A stretch of DNA of 8,071 nt, taken from assembly GCA_014378085.1 (NCBI GenBank), contig JACMOJ010000459.1, positions 1-8,071 of the forward strand, in the 5' to 3' direction. Of the stretch, positions 4,421 to 8,071 are shown piece by piece. Each line of letters begins with the position of its first letter. The first letter of the stretch is position 1. Below the pieces are notes generated by a model that was not told the DNA's origin, did no database searches, and was given only the letters and a program-made list of their open reading frames with translations. The DNA comes from Burkholderiales bacterium. GTDB taxonomy: Bacteria; Pseudomonadota; Gammaproteobacteria; Burkholderiales; Usitatibacteraceae. Position numbers and translations under genes: made by a program.

Positions 4421-5977
4421 ATGCTTTGGATTGCACTGCACTTTCCCCAGTTAGCCATTGATTGTGTTTCACGTGGTCATGGCGAGACACTGCTATCGAG
4501 TCTTCCCTTGGTTATTCACGCTGGCCCTGCACAGCGGCCAACCTTGTATGCGTTGAATTCTGCTGCGCATGAAGCGGGGTTAAAAGTCGGCATGGCATTA
4601 GCCGCCGCACGAGCCGTGTGTGGCACATTAACCGCATTGCCACGCACCGTAGAGAAAGAACAATCTGCCTTGCAGCGGCTTGCTATTCAGCTTGCACAGT
4701 TCACACCATCTGTCACAGTCGATCAGGTCTCGCATGGGATTTTGCTTGAGGTATCCACCACCATGACGTTATTTGGCGGCATCGCACAACTGATCGGTGA
4801 GGTGAGACGCGCAGTTCGTACACAAGGCTTTCAGGCGCTGGTAGGAATTGCGCCAACCCCAATGGCTGCGCAATTGTTGGCGAGAGTGACCCAATATCAC
4901 CCCGCAACACGTATGTGCCGGGATGTTGGCCAGCTGTCAGAGCGATTGGCGGATGTTCCGCTGGCCCTGTTTTATTGGCCGCACGAGACGATCAACACAC
5001 TCGCCACGCTTGGTTTGACGCGTATCAAAGATTTGTGTCAGCTGCCACGACACGGTTTGCAACAGCGTTTTGGTGACGCCGTGTTAAATGATTTAGACCG
5101 TGCGCGCGGCTTGGCCGGTGATCCACGTCCCTACGTTGTCTTGCCAGAAAAGTTTACGAGTGAACGTGAGTTTTTGTTTGAGGTGCATGAAAGTGAGCGG
5201 CTGATGCCATTTGCCGAAACGATGTTTGTTGAAATGGAAGGATTTTTGCGTGCGCGTGGTGCCGCAACACAAACCGTCGTTGTCACACTAAAGCATGGGC
5301 GTAACGCAAGTACCCACATTACCTTGGGCACGCGTGAGCCTGCGCGACACGCTAGCCATTGGCTGCGGCTGTTGCGCGAAAAATTTTCGCGCGCTGAGCT
5401 GGCTGCTGCCGTGATCGAAATGTCGGTTCGTGCTGATCAACTTTGCCCCTATCTTGCCGAGACCAGCAATCTGCTGAGAAACACTCCAACCAGCAGGCAT
5501 GAATCAGTAAATAGTTTGATGGATCGACTTTCCGCCCGGCTTGGAGAAAAGGCCGTTTATCAAGTTGACGTGAATAACGACCATCGGCCTGAATTTGCAT
5601 GGCGCAAGAGAATCGATGCCAATCCGATCGCGGCGACATCTGGGCAGATTCGACAACGACAGTCGCGCTTCTATTTTTCAGCAACAACGTCATCAGCTAG
5701 TGTTTCACCAGCCAGTGCGAAGCGAAAAGCAACAGTGGGTCGTCGTCCGAGCTGGATCTTACGTGAGCCACGCGCACTAGTCGGCAATGATGTGCCGCAG
5801 TATCACGGACCACTTACCCTGCTCACCGGGCCTGAACGGATCGAAACAGGTTGGTGGGACGGCAAGTCAGTTGAGCGCGACTACTTTGTCGCGCAGAACC
5901 CCCAGCAAGAGGTATGTTGGATTTATCGTGATTACCGATTCGGGCGCAAGTGGTATTTGCACGGGTTGTTCGCGTGA
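4421..5977 (+). CDS. imuB: ImuB, inactive Y-family polymerase homologue
   Basis: ImuB is the scaffold of the SOS mutasome: a Y-family (DinB/UmuC-like) fold without polymerase activity that contacts ImuA, DnaE2 and the sliding clamp. The 518-aa protein opens with MLWIALHFPQLAID, where active Y-family enzymes have the first catalytic aspartate; that residue is absent. The second catalytic site is also broken: Asp101 is followed by Gln102, then ILLEVSTTMTLFGG (107-120). GIAPTPMAAQLLAR fits the palm region, and TLGLTRIKDLCQLPR looks like the thumb helix-hairpin-helix. The C-terminal block (PLTLLTGPERIETGWWDG to RKWYLHGLFA) is the ImuB-specific tail. Where I expect the clamp-binding QLxLF-like motif, the sequence reads ETSNLL (347-352), a degenerate match; QLCPYL just before it is an alternative. 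It lies 12 bp after imuA and 39 bp before dnaE2. Confidence 0.95.
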   Translation: MLWIALHFPQLAIDCVSRGHGETLLSSLPLVIHAGPAQRPTLYALNSAAHEAGLKVGMALAAARAVCGTLTALPRTVEKEQSALQRLAIQLAQFTPSVTVDQVSHGILLEVSTTMTLFGGIAQLIGEVRRAVRTQGFQALVGIAPTPMAAQLLARVTQYHPATRMCRDVGQLSERLADVPLALFYWPHETINTLATLGLTRIKDLCQLPRHGLQQRFGDAVLNDLDRARGLAGDPRPYVVLPEKFTSEREFLFEVHESERLMPFAETMFVEMEGFLRARGAATQTVVVTLKHGRNASTHITLGTREPARHASHWLRLLREKFSRAELAAAVIEMSVRADQLCPYLAETSNLLRNTPTSRHESVNSLMDRLSARLGEKAVYQVDVNNDHRPEFAWRKRIDANPIAATSGQIRQRQSRFYFSATTSSASVSPASAKRKATVGRRPSWILREPRALVGNDVPQYHGPLTLLTGPERIETGWWDGKSVERDYFVAQNPQQEVCWIYRDYRFGRKWYLHGLFA

Positions 5978-6016
5978 AGTTTTTGAAACGGCAATAAGTG
6001 TTTTTGTTAGTCACCT

Positions 6017-8071
6017 ATGGTTCCCGGATATGCCGCCCTCAATGTCACCAGTAATTTCACATTTCTGCGTGGAGCGTCACATCCCGAGGAATTAGTGACT
6101 GAGGCGGCAAGGCTTAACTACAAGGCCATCGCCATCACTGACGAGTGCAGTGTTTCGGGGTTGGTCCGCGCCCACGTGACGGCAAAAGATTGTGGCATCC
6201 AGTTGGTAATCGGCGCGTCGTTTGAGATTGAAGAGTCGGTTTCGATTGCGCGGCTGTTGTTACTCGCCACCTCGCGCGAAGGTTACGGCAATCTTAGTGA
6301 GCTCATCACATTGGCGAGAAGGCGCACGACTAAGGGGCAATATCAGTTGTTATTGGCGGATTTGCTGCACGCCCCAAAATCGATTGATGATTGTCTTGTG
6401 GTGGTGTTGCCAAATCTCGCCGATCCCTCCGCCCCATCTACTGCATCTACTGCATCTGCCGCATCTGCCGCATCTGCCGCATCTGCCGCATCTGCCCCAT
6501 CTGCCCCATCTTGCTTGGCGGTATTGAAGCAGTTGAAAGCCGTCTGCCGCGACCGCTTATGGCTTGGTTATGCGAGGCAATTCTCCGCCGATGATTTAGA
6601 CGACAAGGCACGTATTGAAGCGCTTGCAAACGCGGTGGGGCTGCCGATAGCCGCAACACCGCTGGTGAATTTGCACACACGTTCGCGTAAGCCGTTGCTA
6701 GATGCGTTGGCGGCGGTGCATCACAAAACGACGGTCGAACAACTCGGCTTTGCGGCAGCGCCCAATACAGAATCACATCTCAAAACGATTACACGACTGT
6801 CGCGTGAATATCCGGTGACGATGTTGTTGGAGGCGGCACGTATTGCCTCGATGTGTCATTTTTCATTGGATGAATTGCGTTACGAATACCCACGTGAAGT
6901 GGTGCCTAAAGGCGAGACCCCAGAGCGTTATCTACGTCGTGTCACCTATGAAGGTCTTGATCGGCGCTACGGTAAGCAACACCCGCCGAGTGTGGTGGGG
7001 CAGATTGAGCATGAACTTAAACTTATTTCCGATCTGCGCTACGAAGCGTATTTTTTGACGATCTACGACATTGTTTTATTTGCGCGTAGTCGAGGCATCT
7101 TGTGTCAGGGGCGTGGCTCGGCGGCAAACTCGGCCGTCTGTTATTGCTTGGGCATTACCGAAGTTGATCCTGCCCGTATGCAAATCTTGTTTGAACGATT
7201 TATTTCGCGTGAGCGTAATGAGCCGCCGGATATTGATGTTGATTTTGAGCACGAGCGTCGCGAAGAGGTGATTCAATATCTATATGAAAAATACGGCCGC
7301 CATCGCACCGCGCTAACTGCAGCGTTATCTACCTATCGGCCCAAAAGCGCGATTCGCGATATTGGCAAAGCACTCGGGTTATCACTCGATCAGGTCGACA
7401 GTTTGTCGCGCAGCATCGCGTGGTGGGATGGCCGCACCATTGCGCCGGAACGTTTGCGCGAAGCGGGGTTTGACCCGGACAATCCACTCATGCAAACCGT
7501 GTTGTCACTCACCCACGCGCTGGTTGGCTTTCCTCGGCACCTCTCGCAGCACTCCGGTGGCTTTGTGATTGCGCGCGATTTACTCACCCGCTTAGTCCCG
7601 GTTGAAAACGCCGCTATGCCCGGCCGCACCGTCATTCAGTGGGATAAGGACGATCTGGACGAATTGGGGCTGCTTAAAGTCGATATTTTGGCGCTTGGTA
7701 TGTTGACCGCATTGCGCAAGACAATGCACCTGATTAGTCACTACACCCAACAGCCGTTGTGTATGCAGGATATTCCGGCCGAAGATCACGAGACTTATCA
7801 AATGATCCAGCGTGCCGACACCATCGGCGTATTTCAAATTGAGTCGCGCGCACAGATGTCGATGCTGCCGCGCTTAAAGCCCGCCACGTTTTACGATCTG
7901 GTGATCGAAGTTGCGATTGTCAGGCCGGGGCCAATTCAAGGCGGCATGGTGCATCCGTATTTAAAACGGCGTGCCGGTATTGAGCCGGTGAGCTACCCCA
8001 GCAAAGAGGTTGAGGGCGTCCTAAAACGCACGTTAGGCGTATCGATTTTTCAGGAGCAGGTGATGCAACTC
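6017..8071 (+). CDS. dnaE2: DnaE2 error-prone DNA polymerase III alpha subunit (3'-truncated by window)
   Basis: DnaE2 is the catalytic polymerase of the SOS mutasome and extends primers across damaged template with low fidelity. The window shows the first 685 codons of a family usually a little over 1000 aa. The frame stays open to the last base. A PHP domain comes first (ALNVTSNFTFLRGASHPEEL, ITDECSVSG, GASFEI), with Asn9 where many PHP proteins have a His ligand. The palm follows: GRGSAANS (365-372), PPDIDVDF with catalytic Asp407 and Asp409, and GLLKVDILALG with catalytic Asp556. SQHSGGFVI, TIGVFQIESRAQMSMLP, VAIVRPGPIQGGMVHPY and SIFQEQVMQL are further DnaE blocks. A Thr/Ala/Ser/Pro repeat (139-165) is inserted in the PHP domain. 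ATG6017 is the first in-frame start after a TAG at 6008-6010. No Shine-Dalgarno is visible, so translation may depend on imuB read-through. Confidence 0.97.
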   Translation, partial: MVPGYAALNVTSNFTFLRGASHPEELVTEAARLNYKAIAITDECSVSGLVRAHVTAKDCGIQLVIGASFEIEESVSIARLLLLATSREGYGNLSELITLARRRTTKGQYQLLLADLLHAPKSIDDCLVVVLPNLADPSAPSTASTASAASAASAASAASAPSAPSCLAVLKQLKAVCRDRLWLGYARQFSADDLDDKARIEALANAVGLPIAATPLVNLHTRSRKPLLDALAAVHHKTTVEQLGFAAAPNTESHLKTITRLSREYPVTMLLEAARIASMCHFSLDELRYEYPREVVPKGETPERYLRRVTYEGLDRRYGKQHPPSVVGQIEHELKLISDLRYEAYFLTIYDIVLFARSRGILCQGRGSAANSAVCYCLGITEVDPARMQILFERFISRERNEPPDIDVDFEHERREEVIQYLYEKYGRHRTALTAALSTYRPKSAIRDIGKALGLSLDQVDSLSRSIAWWDGRTIAPERLREAGFDPDNPLMQTVLSLTHALVGFPRHLSQHSGGFVIARDLLTRLVPVENAAMPGRTVIQWDKDDLDELGLLKVDILALGMLTALRKTMHLISHYTQQPLCMQDIPAEDHETYQMIQRADTIGVFQIESRAQMSMLPRLKPATFYDLVIEVAIVRPGPIQGGMVHPYLKRRAGIEPVSYPSKEVEGVLKRTLGVSIFQEQVMQL
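6431..6511 (+). repeat. 9-bp tandem repeat inside dnaE2
   Basis: Nine 9-bp units, core GCATCTGCC, encode APS TAS TAS AAS AAS AAS AAS APS APS at residues 139-165 of DnaE2. The central copies are identical at DNA level, indicating recent expansion. The tract lies in the PHP domain between CLVVVLPNLADPS and CLAVLKQLKAV, at a loop between conserved elements. Gain or loss of units keeps the frame. Confidence 0.92.

Noticed and set aside
6431..6511. CRISPR-like array
   Set aside because: Units are 9 bp and contiguous without unique spacers; this is a coding minisatellite.
6222..6594. Plus-strand frames with CRIC/HLPHLP repeats and a minus-strand frame with RQM repeats
   Set aside because: Out-of-frame readings of the dnaE2 9-bp repeat; the DnaE2 frame is continuous with catalytic motifs on both sides.

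Overview
The window carries six protein genes and looks like chromosomal DNA of a Gram-negative proteobacterium, most likely a betaproteobacterium (Burkholderiales-type). The evidence is a CTGT-N8-ACAG LexA box of the beta/gammaproteobacterial type, the gene order imuA-imuB-dnaE2, and a stand-alone cyclase-FHA protein. The exact taxon cannot be read from the sequence. No tRNA, rRNA, CRISPR array, insertion sequence or phage gene was seen.

Left part (1-1981, + strand). A small cysteine-motif protein of the oxidoreductase-like (OXLD1-type) family overlaps by ATGA a gamma-glutamyltransferase-family Ntn-hydrolase. A reading frame open from the left edge may be the tail of an upstream gene that overlaps the small protein in the same way. 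The hydrolase keeps the autoprocessing threonine but lacks several residues that bind gamma-glutamyl substrates in classical GGT. An imperfect 33-bp-period repeat spans its stop codon.

Middle (2049-2969, - strand). A 306-aa protein joins a class III nucleotide cyclase catalytic domain to a C-terminal FHA phosphothreonine-binding domain. It converges on the hydrolase gene and is divergent from the DNA-damage operon. The usual transition-state arginine of the cyclase is a tyrosine.

Right part (about 3176 to the right edge, + strand). This is an SOS mutagenesis cassette. A sigma70-type promoter is overlapped by a near-consensus LexA box and is followed by a leader of about 120 nt, imuA, imuB and dnaE2 (first 685 codons; the gene runs off the window). 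By established knowledge of this cassette, DnaE2 is the error-prone alpha-type polymerase, ImuB is a catalytically dead Y-family scaffold that links the polymerase to the beta clamp, and ImuA is a RecA/SulA-like partner. Together they carry out damage-induced translesion synthesis and mutagenesis.

The least expected signal is a series of short tandem repeats, all with periods divisible by three (6/12, 9, 12 and 33 bp), in or next to at least four genes. ImuA has two different repeat tracts and DnaE2 has one inside its PHP domain, so the mutagenesis machinery itself contains tracts that could change length without frameshifting. I do not see a wholly new system. The core is a known SOS mutasome with unusual repeat-bearing proteins and a divergently placed cyclase-FHA gene.
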